64,000 nt of DNA from Nitrosopumilus sp. (GCF_025698945.1 NZ_JAILWM010000002.1:102680-166679), one strand, 5' to 3'; shown: positions 41,297 to 49,730, counted from the stretch's first letter. Program-made: numbers and translations. The notes: generated by a model from the sequence alone, not told the origin.

Positions 41297-41376
41297 AATG
41301 TTGAGCTTTAATTTCGTTTATTTAAGCTAAAGTGTTTGCACATGATTTTATATTCAACAAAAAATCTTTTAGATCG

Positions 41377-41838
41377 ATGGTGGGAGAAAATTTTGCTGGA
41401 AATATCATAGTTAATTTGGCTAATCTTCCAGATTTTCTGAGAAATCCAATATTAAAAAAAAGAATGATGGAATTTTTTGGTCTTACTGAACCAGAAAAAA
41501 AAGAAATCATCAATAATGCATTAGAGGCAGGACCAACAATTCCGTTTCCAAATTTTTCAAAGCTTTTCAAAACATGGCTTAAAATTTTAACAACTCTTAC
41601 TGAAGAACAAAGAGAAGGATTATTTTCTGCATATATCTTAGAAATTGCAAAAAATCCACAAAAACTAATCACTTTTAATTTGGATGGAATATTAGAACTA
41701 TTTTTATCGTTAGAAGAAAATGAAAAGGAAACTCTTTCCAACACAATTAAAAAAATTATTAACAGTTTAGATGCAGAAGAAAAGAGAAAAATCTTGATAG
41801 TTATACCAGATAATGCTAAAAAACACTTAAAATTTTAA
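41377..41838 (+). CDS. Hypothetical helical protein
   Basis: About 153 residues from ATG 41377 (MVGENFAGN); the TTG at 41332 is less likely because it would sit only 35 nt from the divergent purA start. The protein is predicted mainly helical, with short repeats such as LTEPEKKEIIN, LTEEQREGLFSA, LEENEKETLSN and LDAEEKRKILI that look like a helix-turn repeat (four copies of an 'L.. eE+..i' pattern). Soluble; function unknown. Confidence 0.6.
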   Translation: MVGENFAGNIIVNLANLPDFLRNPILKKRMMEFFGLTEPEKKEIINNALEAGPTIPFPNFSKLFKTWLKILTTLTEEQREGLFSAYILEIAKNPQKLITFNLDGILELFLSLEENEKETLSNTIKKIINSLDAEEKRKILIVIPDNAKKHLKF

Positions 41839-42116
41839 TTCTTTGGGGGCTCGTCAGGTTTTCTATTATCTTCATTTGTGTAATCAATGATTTCACCTTC
41901 AGGAGATAATACACCCACAAAGATTTTTTCATGTTTTTTCAATAGTTTTCGATGATCTGGCATTGACATGTCCAGTTTCATTTCATTCATTACCATAATT
42001 TGATATTCTTTCCATTCTGTCCAACATTTGTTACAAGTAGGATATTTCTCTGCAACAACGCCTAATTGTTCAGTATCTGGAATAGAATTCTTACATTTGG
42101 TACATATTCTACTCAT
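41835..42116 (-). CDS. YggX-like (Fe2+-trafficking-type) protein with zinc knuckle
   Basis: About 93 residues from ATG 42116 (MSRICTKCKNS). The segment CWTEWKEYQIMVMNEMKLDM, continuing PDHRKLL, matches the helical core of bacterial YggX (W..W...Q...iNE.kL....p.hRklL). Unlike YggX, which has a single N-terminal Cys, this protein has two CxxC pairs (CTKC, CNKC), so it may bind zinc or iron. YggX protects Fe-S clusters from oxidation; the archaeal role is inferred. A longer upstream frame exists but lacks support. Convergent with 41377-41838. Confidence 0.7.
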   Translation of the reverse strand: MSRICTKCKNSIPDTEQLGVVAEKYPTCNKCWTEWKEYQIMVMNEMKLDMSMPDHRKLLKKHEKIFVGVLSPEGEIIDYTNEDNRKPDEPPKN

Positions 42117-42193
42117 AGAAATCAGCAGATTAGAACTCCTTTTATCTTTTTTTGAATCTAAAGTAATAATAATTATCATAAACACATGTATTC

Positions 42194-42403
42194 ATGAAGA
42201 TCAAATGCCCAAAATGTAAAGAAGATGCAGAATTGGCAATGGATTTTTCACTGGTAAAATGTGGAACTTGTGATTTGGAGATGAGTTATGGTGAATATGT
42301 TAAATTCGTAGCACATAATGAAAGTAGATATTCAGACATTCTAGGTGATTATACGGGTAGTACTGAAGGTCAAACAGCAGGATCATTAGATGAATGGGAT
42401 TAA
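42194..42403 (+). CDS. Small zinc-ribbon protein
   Basis: 69 residues. N-terminal ribbon CPKCKED...VKCGTCDLEM (two CxxC pairs) followed by an acidic, Gly/Ser-rich tail (YTGSTEGQTAGSLDEWD). Possibly nucleic-acid or protein binding. It is divergent from the YggX-like gene. No further family assignment. Confidence 0.65.
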   Translation: MKIKCPKCKEDAELAMDFSLVKCGTCDLEMSYGEYVKFVAHNESRYSDILGDYTGSTEGQTAGSLDEWD

Positions 42404-42463
42404 CTAGATGGTTAAAAGATTCATCAGATTAAAATAATTAGAATCAAAAGTTTCTAAACATCA

Positions 42464-43105
42464 TTGGAATTTTTGTTAGAAAATATACTTAATCTAATTG
42501 GATTTTTGGTAGGATTAGCAATTGGTATAATGTCATTAATTGGTTTTAGAAATACTGGCAGTCCAACTTTGTTTAGATTAACTATAGCATTTTTTTCAAT
42601 TAGTTTAGGATTTTTTGTAATTTGGGCAGGATATACAGTAGAAGACTTTGTAATAAAATCTGGAAGTATAGAAAGATGGATACAAACATTAGGAATTGGG
42701 ATTCAAACTGTTGGTTACTTTTTCATTGCATTTTCACATAGCATTAAATCATTTTTTCCAAAATCAAGATATTTTAGATCAGTTGGAGTATTGCCACTAT
42801 TCCTAGTTTCATCGGTTCAGTTAGAACATATCTTTAGATCTGTTTCATTTATTTTGTTAGCTTATGGTGCAATTGAAACAATGTTATCATATTTTGAAAA
42901 TAAAAACAAAGGTGCAATTTCTGTTTCAGTGGGACTTGGATTATTGGCATTAGGAGAATTTTTAGGATGGTACTCTTTTGTTTTCCCAGAATCAATCCTA
43001 TATTCAGTATCAATGACAATTAAAATTGGAGGATTGATAGCATTGTTCATCCCTGTAAGCAAAGTTCCTCTAACTAAGATAAAATTTGATGATGATTTTG
43101 AATAA
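42464..43105 (+). CDS. Multi-pass membrane protein, seven helices
   Basis: 213 residues, TTG start. About seven hydrophobic segments are visible, from LIGFLVGLAIGIMSLIGF to IGGLIALFIPV, connected by short loops; the tail is charged (KIKFDDDFE). The overall plan resembles thaumarchaeal 7-TM proteins of unknown function often encoded next to wHTH regulators, as here (43227-43514). A sensor role is plausible but unproven. Confidence 0.65.
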   Translation: MEFLLENILNLIGFLVGLAIGIMSLIGFRNTGSPTLFRLTIAFFSISLGFFVIWAGYTVEDFVIKSGSIERWIQTLGIGIQTVGYFFIAFSHSIKSFFPKSRYFRSVGVLPLFLVSSVQLEHIFRSVSFILLAYGAIETMLSYFENKNKGAISVSVGLGLLALGEFLGWYSFVFPESILYSVSMTIKIGGLIALFIPVSKVPLTKIKFDDDFE

Positions 43106-43226
43106 ATCTTGTTAGGCTCAATATTTTGAGAAATCAATGATTTGTCAAATTCTTTTGTCTTTTTGGTATATTGGAAAATATCAATGTCCTCTCATAGAAA
43201 TTAGAAACATAATCTATTGAGGATTA

Positions 43227-43514
43227 ATGGTAGAATATAGAACTCACATGAAAATTATTGGTGATATTCTGGCAACAACCAGAGATGATCTTCAAGATGA
43301 GGATGGAGCTACAGTTACATATCTAATTCGAAAAGCCAATATCTCTCATTCAAGAATTTCAAGAATATTGAAAACTCTTGTTTCACAAGGTCTGTTAGAA
43401 CAAATTGATTCTCAAGGTTCAAACAAATATAGAATCAGTCAAACAGGCAGAGAATTTCTTCAAGCATATTATACATTTACAAACTTTGCAGACAATTTTG
43501 GATTAAGTATCTAA
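43227..43514 (+). CDS. Winged-helix DNA-binding protein
   Basis: 95 residues: MVEYRTHMKIIGDIL, HTH helices TYLIRKANISHSRISRILKTL and wing VSQGLLEQIDSQGSNKYRIS, with a short C-terminal helix. A paralogue, MVSYRTSMQIVADLL..., is encoded at 50400-50681. Probably a homodimeric transcription regulator; ligand not evident. It follows the 7-TM gene by about 120 nt on the same strand. Confidence 0.78.
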   Translation: MVEYRTHMKIIGDILATTRDDLQDEDGATVTYLIRKANISHSRISRILKTLVSQGLLEQIDSQGSNKYRISQTGREFLQAYYTFTNFADNFGLSI

Positions 43515-43597
43515 TCTTCTGTATCAAATTCATCTAGATCATCGTCAAAATCATCTTCAAAATCAGTATTTCCATAATCTGTGGAAGATTCAGACAT
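43511..43597 (-). CDS. Small acidic protein, 28 aa
   Basis: ATG at 43597 opens a 28-codon frame, MSESSTDYGNTDFEDDFDDD and onward, with more than a third Asp/Glu and ending in TAG. Such a consistently acidic product is unlikely by chance. The stop overlaps the convergent wHTH stop. It could be an acidic inhibitor or mimic of DNA; function unknown. Confidence 0.45.
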   Translation of the reverse strand: MSESSTDYGNTDFEDDFDDDLDEFDTED

Positions 43598-43674
43598 GAT
43601 ATATTTTAGAAATTTAGTATTAAAAATCTATCAAATGTAAATGGTAATTAAACAAAACAAAGAGAAAAAGGTTA

Positions 43675-44271
43675 TTGAGAGTTTCATGTGATAAAGAAGG
43701 AATAGAAAAGGCTGCAAAAATTATCAATGAGGGCGGAGTTGTTGTCTTTCCAACAGATACAGTGTATGGAATTGGTTGTGATCCATACAACATAGAATCA
43801 GTGAAGAAAATTTATGAAATAAAATCTAGAGATTTTTCAAAACCATTACCGGTTTTAGTGTATTCAAAAGAGATTGCTGAAAGAATAGCCATCTTTGATG
43901 AAGTGACAAAAAAAATTGTAGAGAGATTTTGGCCAGGACAATTAACTGTAATTGTAACAATAAAAGATTTGGAATTAAAAAAATCATTAAATCTTTTGAA
44001 TAAAATTGCATTAAGAGTACCAAATCACAAGTGCACTTTGGATTTATTAAAAAAATGTAATTTTTTGGTCGGAACTAGTGCAAATGTTTCAGGTGATAAA
44101 CCATTTACAAATCCTAATGATTGTTTGAAGAATCTTAATAATTACGATATATTTGTGGATGGAGGAGTAATTTCTAGTAAATCAGAATCCACAATAATAG
44201 AGATTGTAAACGATGAGATCAAAATCATACGGAAAGGTTCTTTGAGTTATGAGGAATTAACAAAAATATGA
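43675..44271 (+). CDS. Sua5/YrdC L-threonylcarbamoyladenylate synthase
   Basis: 198 residues, TTG start. YrdC-domain motifs: VVVFPTDTVYGIGCD, KSRDFSKPLPVLV, RFWPGQLTVIV, RVPNHK and LVGTSANVSG. It makes threonylcarbamoyl-AMP for t6A37 in tRNA, the substrate for the KEOPS complex. There is no additional C-terminal Sua5 domain. It overlaps the downstream THUMP gene as ATGA. A Cgi121-domain fusion is encoded convergently just after the THUMP gene, consistent with tRNA modification. Confidence 0.92.
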   Translation: MRVSCDKEGIEKAAKIINEGGVVVFPTDTVYGIGCDPYNIESVKKIYEIKSRDFSKPLPVLVYSKEIAERIAIFDEVTKKIVERFWPGQLTVIVTIKDLELKKSLNLLNKIALRVPNHKCTLDLLKKCNFLVGTSANVSGDKPFTNPNDCLKNLNNYDIFVDGGVISSKSESTIIEIVNDEIKIIRKGSLSYEELTKI

Positions 44272-44789
44272 ATTTGATAATTACATGTGCCAGGCATTTA
44301 GAACCTGAAACAGTTGATGAGATTAGTAATATTTTAGAAGAAATGGGGGATGCAGAACCCAAGATCACCATAACAAAAATGTCAGGAATTGTTACGGCTG
44401 AAACAAAACTAGAACCAGTTGAAATTGTAAGGAAAATTAGAGAAAGGATTCTAGATGAACCTTGGAGTCTTAGATATAGCCTTAGAATAATACCCATTCA
44501 AAGAATAGTTGAAACTAAAATTGAAAGTATAGAAGCAACTGTAGAAGAGATGTCAAACAATATTGCAGAAGATGAAACATACAGAATATCAATAGAAAAG
44601 AGAAATTCAGATATTTCTAGTCAAGAACTAATTAAAAAAATTGCCAGTAAGCTAAAAAATAAAGTATCACTAGAATTTCCAGATAAGATAATTCTTCTTG
44701 AAATTTTAGGAAATACCTGTGGAATTTCTATATTAAAAAAATTAGATATACTAAGTACTGAAAAAACAAAAAGAAGTATTTCAGAGTAA
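44268..44789 (+). CDS. THUMP-domain (Tan1-like) tRNA-modification protein
   Basis: 173 residues. Resembles THUMP-domain proteins of the Tan1 type: N-terminal LIITCARHLEPETVDEISNILEE and KITKMSGIVTAETKLEP, central RYSLRIIPIQRIV, and a THUMP core VSLEFPDKIILLEILGNTCGISI. Tan1 assists acetylation of C12 in tRNA-Ser/Leu in eukaryotes; here a tRNA-binding cofactor role is inferred. Coupled to the Sua5-like gene and overlapping the convergent Cgi121 fusion by 9 nt. Confidence 0.75.
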   Translation: MNLIITCARHLEPETVDEISNILEEMGDAEPKITITKMSGIVTAETKLEPVEIVRKIRERILDEPWSLRYSLRIIPIQRIVETKIESIEATVEEMSNNIAEDETYRISIEKRNSDISSQELIKKIASKLKNKVSLEFPDKIILLEILGNTCGISILKKLDILSTEKTKRSISE

Positions 44790-45554
44790 AACAGTTGCTT
44801 TTTCTATCAAGATATCCTCTAAAGGGTATTTGGAATAAATTGATTCAAGTTGTTTTTTTGGAATTTTAAAATGTTTTTTAACAAAATTTGAATTGTTTTT
44901 TACAAATAAACTAGTTGAAAGAGGCAATAATTCTTTAGAAATAATATCAAGGGATTTTTTATTTCCAATTATTATTAAGACAAAATTATTTTTTGGTTTT
45001 ATTCCAGCTATTCTAATTGCATCTGAAATTTGATTACTTAATGCAAAACGCATTAAAATATCTGTTTCAATTTTTTTTGAAAGTAATAAATCATTTTTTT
45101 TATATTCAAATGACAAACTTAAAATTTTTTTAAGATGATATTTATTTAAAACAAAATTACTTGAAACAGCTTGAAATGTAATTTTTGGATATTGTTTTCG
45201 TAAATTTAAAAGAAAATTTTCATCAGAAGATTTTTGTCCTTTAATTTCTAGAATTCGAAGTTGTTTTTTGGATATTTCTAATGAAACGATTTTATTTGAA
45301 CCACCATGAATTACAGGAATAATACTTACAATATCATTATTTTTTATGACAGTTGATTTTCCTTCCATTGCAGAGGAATCAACACCATTAATTGCAATTA
45401 AAATATTTTCAATATCAAATTTTGGAGTATTTTTTGGTTTTTCCATCAATAGCAAATCAATTAGTTCTTGAATAGAAATATCAGATTTGGCAATTTCTAA
45501 TTTTTCAGATAAAAAAAGTTTTTTTGCTCCACCCACAAGTTTTACGGTTATCAT
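44781..45554 (-). CDS. MoaD/ThiS-like domain fused to Cgi121 (KEOPS subunit)
   Basis: 257 residues, two domains. Residues ~1-86 are a beta-grasp ubiquitin-like domain of MoaD/ThiS type, ending in IVSIIPVIHGG. Residues ~88-257 match Cgi121, the KEOPS subunit: KITFQAVSSNFVLNKYHLKKI, the characteristic ETDILMRFALSNQISDAIRI-type segment, and the C-terminal EDILIEKATVLL helix. Cgi121 binds Bud32 and the tRNA 3' end in t6A synthesis. The GG of the first domain is internal, so conjugation would need cleavage. The neighbouring Sua5/YrdC and THUMP genes place it in tRNA modification. Confidence 0.75.
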   Translation of the reverse strand: MITVKLVGGAKKLFLSEKLEIAKSDISIQELIDLLLMEKPKNTPKFDIENILIAINGVDSSAMEGKSTVIKNNDIVSIIPVIHGGSNKIVSLEISKKQLRILEIKGQKSSDENFLLNLRKQYPKITFQAVSSNFVLNKYHLKKILSLSFEYKKNDLLLSKKIETDILMRFALSNQISDAIRIAGIKPKNNFVLIIIGNKKSLDIISKELLPLSTSLFVKNNSNFVKKHFKIPKKQLESIYSKYPLEDILIEKATVLL

Positions 45555-45595
45555 AATTATCTAAATGAAAAAATTGAAAATTAAGTTTTAATTTT

Positions 45596-45949
45596 CTACT
45601 CAGACTTGTTTTCTAGAGTTTCTGATGGTTCTTCAGTTGATGATTCTTGAATTACGGTTTCAGATGTAACATCTTCAGAGGTTTCTTCAATTTCAGGAGT
45701 TTCAGATTCAGTTTCTTTTACTATTTCTTCTTCAGTTTCTGATGCCAGTATTTGTGATTGTTTTATTTTTTCTTCACGAATCTCTTTTTTGATAAATTTA
45801 GTAATATATCCTGCAATCTCGTTTTTAAGACCTTTAGAACGTATGATAGAAATTTGATCTAAGATTTTTTTGTTATCAGCAAAATCTTCACCAAATTTTG
45901 ATTTGTGTGTATCAAGTACTTCATATGAAAGACGCTTAATTCTGTCCAC
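45596..45949 (-). CDS. rps17e: Ribosomal protein S17e (eS17) with acidic tail
   Basis: 117 residues, GTG start. Residues 1-60 match eS17: DRIKRLSYEVLDTHKSKFGEDF, NKKILDQISIIRSKGLKNEIAGYITKFIK. A highly acidic Glu/Ser/Thr-rich tail of about 50 residues follows, absent from most archaeal and eukaryotic eS17. Similar acidic extensions are seen in uS11 of this window. It lies upstream of the MoaD-Cgi121 gene and is convergent with none. Confidence 0.88.
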   Translation of the reverse strand: MDRIKRLSYEVLDTHKSKFGEDFADNKKILDQISIIRSKGLKNEIAGYITKFIKKEIREEKIKQSQILASETEEEIVKETESETPEIEETSEDVTSETVIQESSTEEPSETLENKSE

Positions 45950-45979
45950 AATTTTTTATTGAAATAGGGTATTTTATAC

Positions 45980-46735
45980 CTATATTCCCAGATAGGAATT
46001 AGAGTTTTTTTCAAGCATTAAAGCTGTTTCATCAAATGACTTTTCAAGAATTTTTGACGCACAAAATATTACACTTGGAATAAAGACGGTTTGTCCGGAT
46101 TTCATCTCAAAACATCTAGAAAATCTAACAGGTCCATCAGTTTCTACTAAAATTTTGGATTCATCAGATTTTGAAAGTAATGTTTGTTTGTCATTTGCAT
46201 AAATCATTACTGGTCCAAACGAAACAAAAAATCCCATATCCATTGCCTTTTGTAGTTGTTTTTTGTTTCCATCAAACCAATGTAAAAGAGCATGCTTAGT
46301 ACTAAAGGAAGTCATTATTTGGAGAATATCATCCAAACTTTTTCGTGAATGAATAGAAACAGGTTTTTCAAATTTTTCTGCACAACTCAAGAGAGATTCA
46401 AAAATGTGTAATTGACGTTTTGAATCTTCATCAGTTTTTGTATAAGTAGGATCAAGTCCTATTTCACCTACACCAGATATTATTTCATGATTTTCTTCAA
46501 TTAGCGTAGTTACAGATTCAAGATTATCATCAGCACATTCAGGATGGATACCTAGGAATGGTAAAACTAGTTCACTTTTTTTTGCTAGTTGTAATGTTTG
46601 GAGGGAATTTTTATGATCCATTGAAACACAACAGGCTTTAATTTTTAAAATTTTCATTTCATTTAAAATAAATTGCATGTAGGGCAAATATTCTGGATCT
46701 GACAAATGAATATGAGAATCAAAATACCATGTCAT
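45980..46735 (-). CDS. TatD-family metal-dependent hydrolase
   Basis: About 251 residues from ATG 46735 (MTWYFDSHIHL); a longer frame to 46798 is rejected because it would leave just 33 bp to the divergent histone gene and adds an atypical leader. Metal ligands: SHIHLSD, GEIGLDP, VSIHSRKS, LLHWFDG and ETDGPVRF. TatD enzymes are DNases or general hydrolases. Function in this host is not known; the stop is near the eS17 gene start. Confidence 0.85.
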   Translation of the reverse strand: MTWYFDSHIHLSDPEYLPYMQFILNEMKILKIKACCVSMDHKNSLQTLQLAKKSELVLPFLGIHPECADDNLESVTTLIEENHEIISGVGEIGLDPTYTKTDEDSKRQLHIFESLLSCAEKFEKPVSIHSRKSLDDILQIMTSFSTKHALLHWFDGNKKQLQKAMDMGFFVSFGPVMIYANDKQTLLSKSDESKILVETDGPVRFSRCFEMKSGQTVFIPSVIFCASKILEKSFDETALMLEKNSNSYLGI

Positions 46736-46831
46736 TTCTTTATCAATTCTTAAAATAGTCTGTATAAATCGATTCCTTAGTGATATTTTTTCACTCATTA
46801 TCTTTTTTCGGAAAAAAATAAAATCAATTTT

Positions 46832-47053
46832 ATGAAATCTTCTGAACTTGGATTATCTGCCATGTATAGAATATTGAAAAAAGCAGGTGCGGAGAGAGTA
46901 AGTGATGAATCAGCTGATGAATTAAGAAGAATAATAGAAGAAATTGGAAATGCTATTGCAAAAAGTGCAGTTGACATGGCTAATCATGCAGGAAGAAAAA
47001 CAGTCAAAGGGGAAGATGTAAAGTTGGCTTCAAAACCATTTAACAAATTCTAA
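46832..47053 (+). CDS. Archaeal histone
   Basis: 73 residues, a single histone fold: LGLSAMYRILKKAGAERVSD, DELRRIIEEIGNAIAKSA, ANHAGRKTVKGEDVKLASKP. The RKTVKGEDV loop is typical of HMf-type histones. Normal length with no tail. It organises the chromosome. Divergent from the TatD gene; tRNA-Cys follows 39 nt after its stop. Confidence 0.95.
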   Translation: MKSSELGLSAMYRILKKAGAERVSDESADELRRIIEEIGNAIAKSAVDMANHAGRKTVKGEDVKLASKPFNKF

Positions 47054-47092
47054 TCTAAAGAGTTTAATTGTTCATTTTGTGTTTTTTAAAAC

Positions 47093-47164
47093 GGTACTCT
47101 GGCAGAACGGTTATGCGTGAGCCTGCAAAGCTTATACAAGGGGGTTCGACTCCCTCGGGTACCT
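47093..47164 (+). tRNA. tRNA-Cys (GCA)
   Basis: Cloverleaf folds: acceptor GGTACTC/GGGTACC with one wobble, anticodon stem TGAGC/GCTTA with loop CTGCAAA (anticodon GCA), and T-arm GGGGG-TTCGACT-CCCTC. The discriminator base at 47164 is U, as expected for cysteine tRNA. CCA is not encoded. There is no intron. The last base is shared with the stop codon of the convergent blue-copper gene. Confidence 0.92.
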
Positions 47165-47574
47165 TATTTTACAATCACTTGTCCTTTCATCCAAGGATGT
47201 AAAGTACAAAAATAATCATAGGTACCAATGTCATCAAATACTACAGTGTATGATTCAAAGGGATCAAGATATCCACTATCAAAGAGTTCACTTGGGGAAT
47301 CATAAAATCCAGATGTGACACTGTGAAAAGCTGAATCTTCATTTATCCATGTTACTTGTTTTCCTTTTTTAATTTCTATAACTGATGGGACATAACATTT
47401 ATCAATTTTCTCACACCCAGGCCTTGAAACTTTTGTAGGCATGATTACATCACCTTTGATCATCATATCTGAATCATCAGAAATTTCTTTTATTGAATAA
47501 TATGAAAGAATGATTCCAATTATCAAGAGTATTGCAATACCTATTATTCCAAGTCCAATTATTTTTTTAATCAA
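47164..47574 (-). CDS. Membrane-anchored blue-copper (plastocyanin-like) protein
   Basis: 136 residues. N-terminal transmembrane helix (IIGLGIIGIAILLIIGIIL) and a cupredoxin domain with copper ligands His in EDSAFHSVTSG and Cys-His-Met in YDYFCTLHPWMKGQV. The typical thaumarchaeal small blue-copper electron carrier, likely a soluble-face redox partner on the outer membrane surface. An extra Cys pair (GCEKIDKCY) is close to the N-terminus. Its stop overlaps the tRNA-Cys discriminator base. Confidence 0.87.
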   Translation of the reverse strand: MIKKIIGLGIIGIAILLIIGIILSYYSIKEISDDSDMMIKGDVIMPTKVSRPGCEKIDKCYVPSVIEIKKGKQVTWINEDSAFHSVTSGFYDSPSELFDSGYLDPFESYTVVFDDIGTYDYFCTLHPWMKGQVIVK

Positions 47575-47646
47575 ATCAAATCACATCCAAAGGGAGTTAT
47601 AACATAATTACCTAATTGTCTAAATATATAGCATATTAGAAAAATA

Positions 47647-49398
47647 GTGTCTCAAAATAAAAATGGATTATTAGAATACATTCCAGGTTCTCACACTCTG
47701 TTAATTCAAAAAAATTCTAGCACACCATTAGAAGGATTTGCAGAGAATATCAGGGGCAGTATCCACGAATATGCTGAAAATTCAAAAAGTGAGGTTGAAA
47801 AAGGGAATAATTTTCTACAGTGGGTGTTAACGAGAGTTTTTGAAGCAACAGAGGATGATGCAGCTGATGCAATTGTTGATGGCGCAAATGATCTTGGAAT
47901 TGATGCATATCTTCCAGTAGATTTCTCAGATAATACAATTAGACTATTTCAATCAAAATACGGTACATCACATTCACTGGATGCAATTGCAAAATTCAAA
48001 GAAGACGCCAAAAGATTACTATCCAAAGACGTAACAAAAATGAGACCTGAACTTGCTCAACTTGTAACAAAAATTAAAGAAAAAAATCTAAAAATAAAGT
48101 GTTGTTACGTTACTGATCAAAAAGTCGAATACAATGACGACTTGGTCGAAGTGATTGATGAGGAGAAAATAATTCAAAAATTATGGGATAGGATAAAAAA
48201 ACCAGCCGCAGGAAAAAAATCATCGATAAAACTTGAACGTATGTTAAGACATGAAAATACAATATTAGGAATTTTGAAATTAAGAGAACTAACTGATTTT
48301 GTTAGTAAGAATAGGGATTATGTTTTTGAATCAAATATTCGTCAGTGGATGCAGTTTAAAACAACAGTCAACAAAGGGTTACGTGAAACACTACAAGGAA
48401 ATCCTGGTAAATTTTTCTATTACAATAACGGGATAACAATTGTAGTTAGTGATTTTGCAGAATTAGGAGAGAATTTGATTGAGCTTCATGCTCCACAAAT
48501 TGTTAATGGTGCACAGACATCAAACTCAATTCTTGATCACTCAAAGAGAACCAAAAACATGGAAGGTTCTATGACTGTAACAATTATCAAAGCAGATGAT
48601 GAGCAAGAACAAAACAACATTACAAAATATAGAAATTCTCAAAATTCGGTAAGAGGGAAAGATCTGGTATCCTTGATGGATTTTCACAAATCAATAAAGT
48701 CACAGTTAAAAAATTGTGGCTATTTTTATGAAATTCAAGCAGGATCCTTTGATACAAAATCTAAATCAAAACAATCTGAATATGAGGGAGATTCAACATA
48801 CAATAACTATCTTCCAGATAATCATAAGAAAGTAATTGTTGCTAAAGATGCAATTCAATCCCTTGTTGCAGGAATTGAGCAAAGACCAACTGAAGCTTAT
48901 AGTTCCCCTGCCCAGTTTCTACCAAGAGGAAGTAAGTATGACGATATCTTTAATGATAATCTAAAAGATGATTATAGAATATTACTTTATCCTTATCTTG
49001 TAAAAGAATTTGCAAAAAAATCATTAAAGTATGGAAAACAAGGCGGTCACAAAACCAAAAGGTATGCTACACTGTTTTTTGTTGCAGTGTATTTTAGAAT
49101 ACTACATAAGAAAATTCTTGAATCAAAGGGAGATTTTAAGACAGATGTGAGAAAATTAGAGCCTATTTTTCGTAGTTTCAAACTAAATTCAAGGATTTTA
49201 AAGATAACAGATGTCATAGTGACTAAATTTCTCGAAGACACAGTAGTTGATGATGAAATAGAATTGGCAAATACAAAACATAATTTCTTCTCCCAACATG
49301 TTTGGAATGATTCAATGTTACGGGTAATAGATAAGAAAATCAGGCAAGAAGAAGAAGAAATTCTTGCATTAAAAAAATTAGCAAATAGTTTATTTTAA
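47647..49398 (+). CDS. AIPR-family putative abortive-infection protein
   Basis: 583 residues, GTG start. The N-terminal ~130 residues contain a PD-(D/E)xK-like pattern (DDAADAIVDGANDLGIDAY then IRLFQSKYG), the restriction-endonuclease-like fold of Mrr/AIPR proteins. The AIPR core signature FFYYNNGITIVV and PQIVNGAQTSNSI lies at about 255-300. AIPR proteins act in phage abortive infection and also as stand-alone or BREX/DISARM-like partners; here no second component is adjacent. The gene is beside tRNA-Cys and followed by a long hairpin, as might be expected for an insertion. Confidence 0.85.
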   Translation: MSQNKNGLLEYIPGSHTLLIQKNSSTPLEGFAENIRGSIHEYAENSKSEVEKGNNFLQWVLTRVFEATEDDAADAIVDGANDLGIDAYLPVDFSDNTIRLFQSKYGTSHSLDAIAKFKEDAKRLLSKDVTKMRPELAQLVTKIKEKNLKIKCCYVTDQKVEYNDDLVEVIDEEKIIQKLWDRIKKPAAGKKSSIKLERMLRHENTILGILKLRELTDFVSKNRDYVFESNIRQWMQFKTTVNKGLRETLQGNPGKFFYYNNGITIVVSDFAELGENLIELHAPQIVNGAQTSNSILDHSKRTKNMEGSMTVTIIKADDEQEQNNITKYRNSQNSVRGKDLVSLMDFHKSIKSQLKNCGYFYEIQAGSFDTKSKSKQSEYEGDSTYNNYLPDNHKKVIVAKDAIQSLVAGIEQRPTEAYSSPAQFLPRGSKYDDIFNDNLKDDYRILLYPYLVKEFAKKSLKYGKQGGHKTKRYATLFFVAVYFRILHKKILESKGDFKTDVRKLEPIFRSFKLNSRILKITDVIVTKFLEDTVVDDEIELANTKHNFFSQHVWNDSMLRVIDKKIRQEEEEILALKKLANSLF

Positions 49399-49405
49399 TT
49401 TCAAG

Positions 49406-49464
49406 GGTAGTAGTCCAACCAAGTAAAAATCTTGCAGGAGGTTTACATTGGTCAGACTACTACC
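49406..49464 (+). repeat. Long imperfect hairpin downstream of AIPR gene
   Basis: GGTAGTAGTC (49406-49415) pairs perfectly with GACTACTACC (49455-49464); the arms extend inward to 17 bp with two mismatches (CA/CA) and ACCAA/TTGGT, around a 25-base loop. It starts 8 nt after the AIPR stop. It could be a transcription terminator, a stable 3' structure or a small mobile-element end. Confidence 0.5.
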
Positions 49465-49560
49465 TAAAAATGGTATAAATTGGTGATATTTAACATAATT
49501 TTTTTAAGCACAATATAATCCAGAATGTTTTTTATATCGATTAAAAAGAGCTAAACCACA

Positions 49561-49728
49561 TTGGGAATAAAAGAAAAATGTGCAATTTGTAGTGAAAAAA
49601 TTGACTTGAGATATAATCCAATGGAAGAATGGGGAATTGATGGCTCTCTTTGTGGTAAATGTTATTCAAAAAAAATCAACGAACATTATCCAGGAGATCA
49701 CATTAGAGTGAACAAACATTTGGATTAG
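49561..49728 (+). CDS. Small zinc-finger protein, 55 aa
   Basis: TTG start at 49561, stop TAG 49726. Two CxxC pairs, EKCAICSEKIDL and SLCGKCYSKK, separated by about 24 residues, then a short basic tail (GDHIRVNKHLD). Clearly coding by composition. Similar small Cys-rich proteins recur across the window. Function unknown; zinc binding likely. Convergent with the next gene, with 2 bp between the stops. Confidence 0.7.
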   Translation: MGIKEKCAICSEKIDLRYNPMEEWGIDGSLCGKCYSKKINEHYPGDHIRVNKHLD

Positions 49729-49730
49729 AT

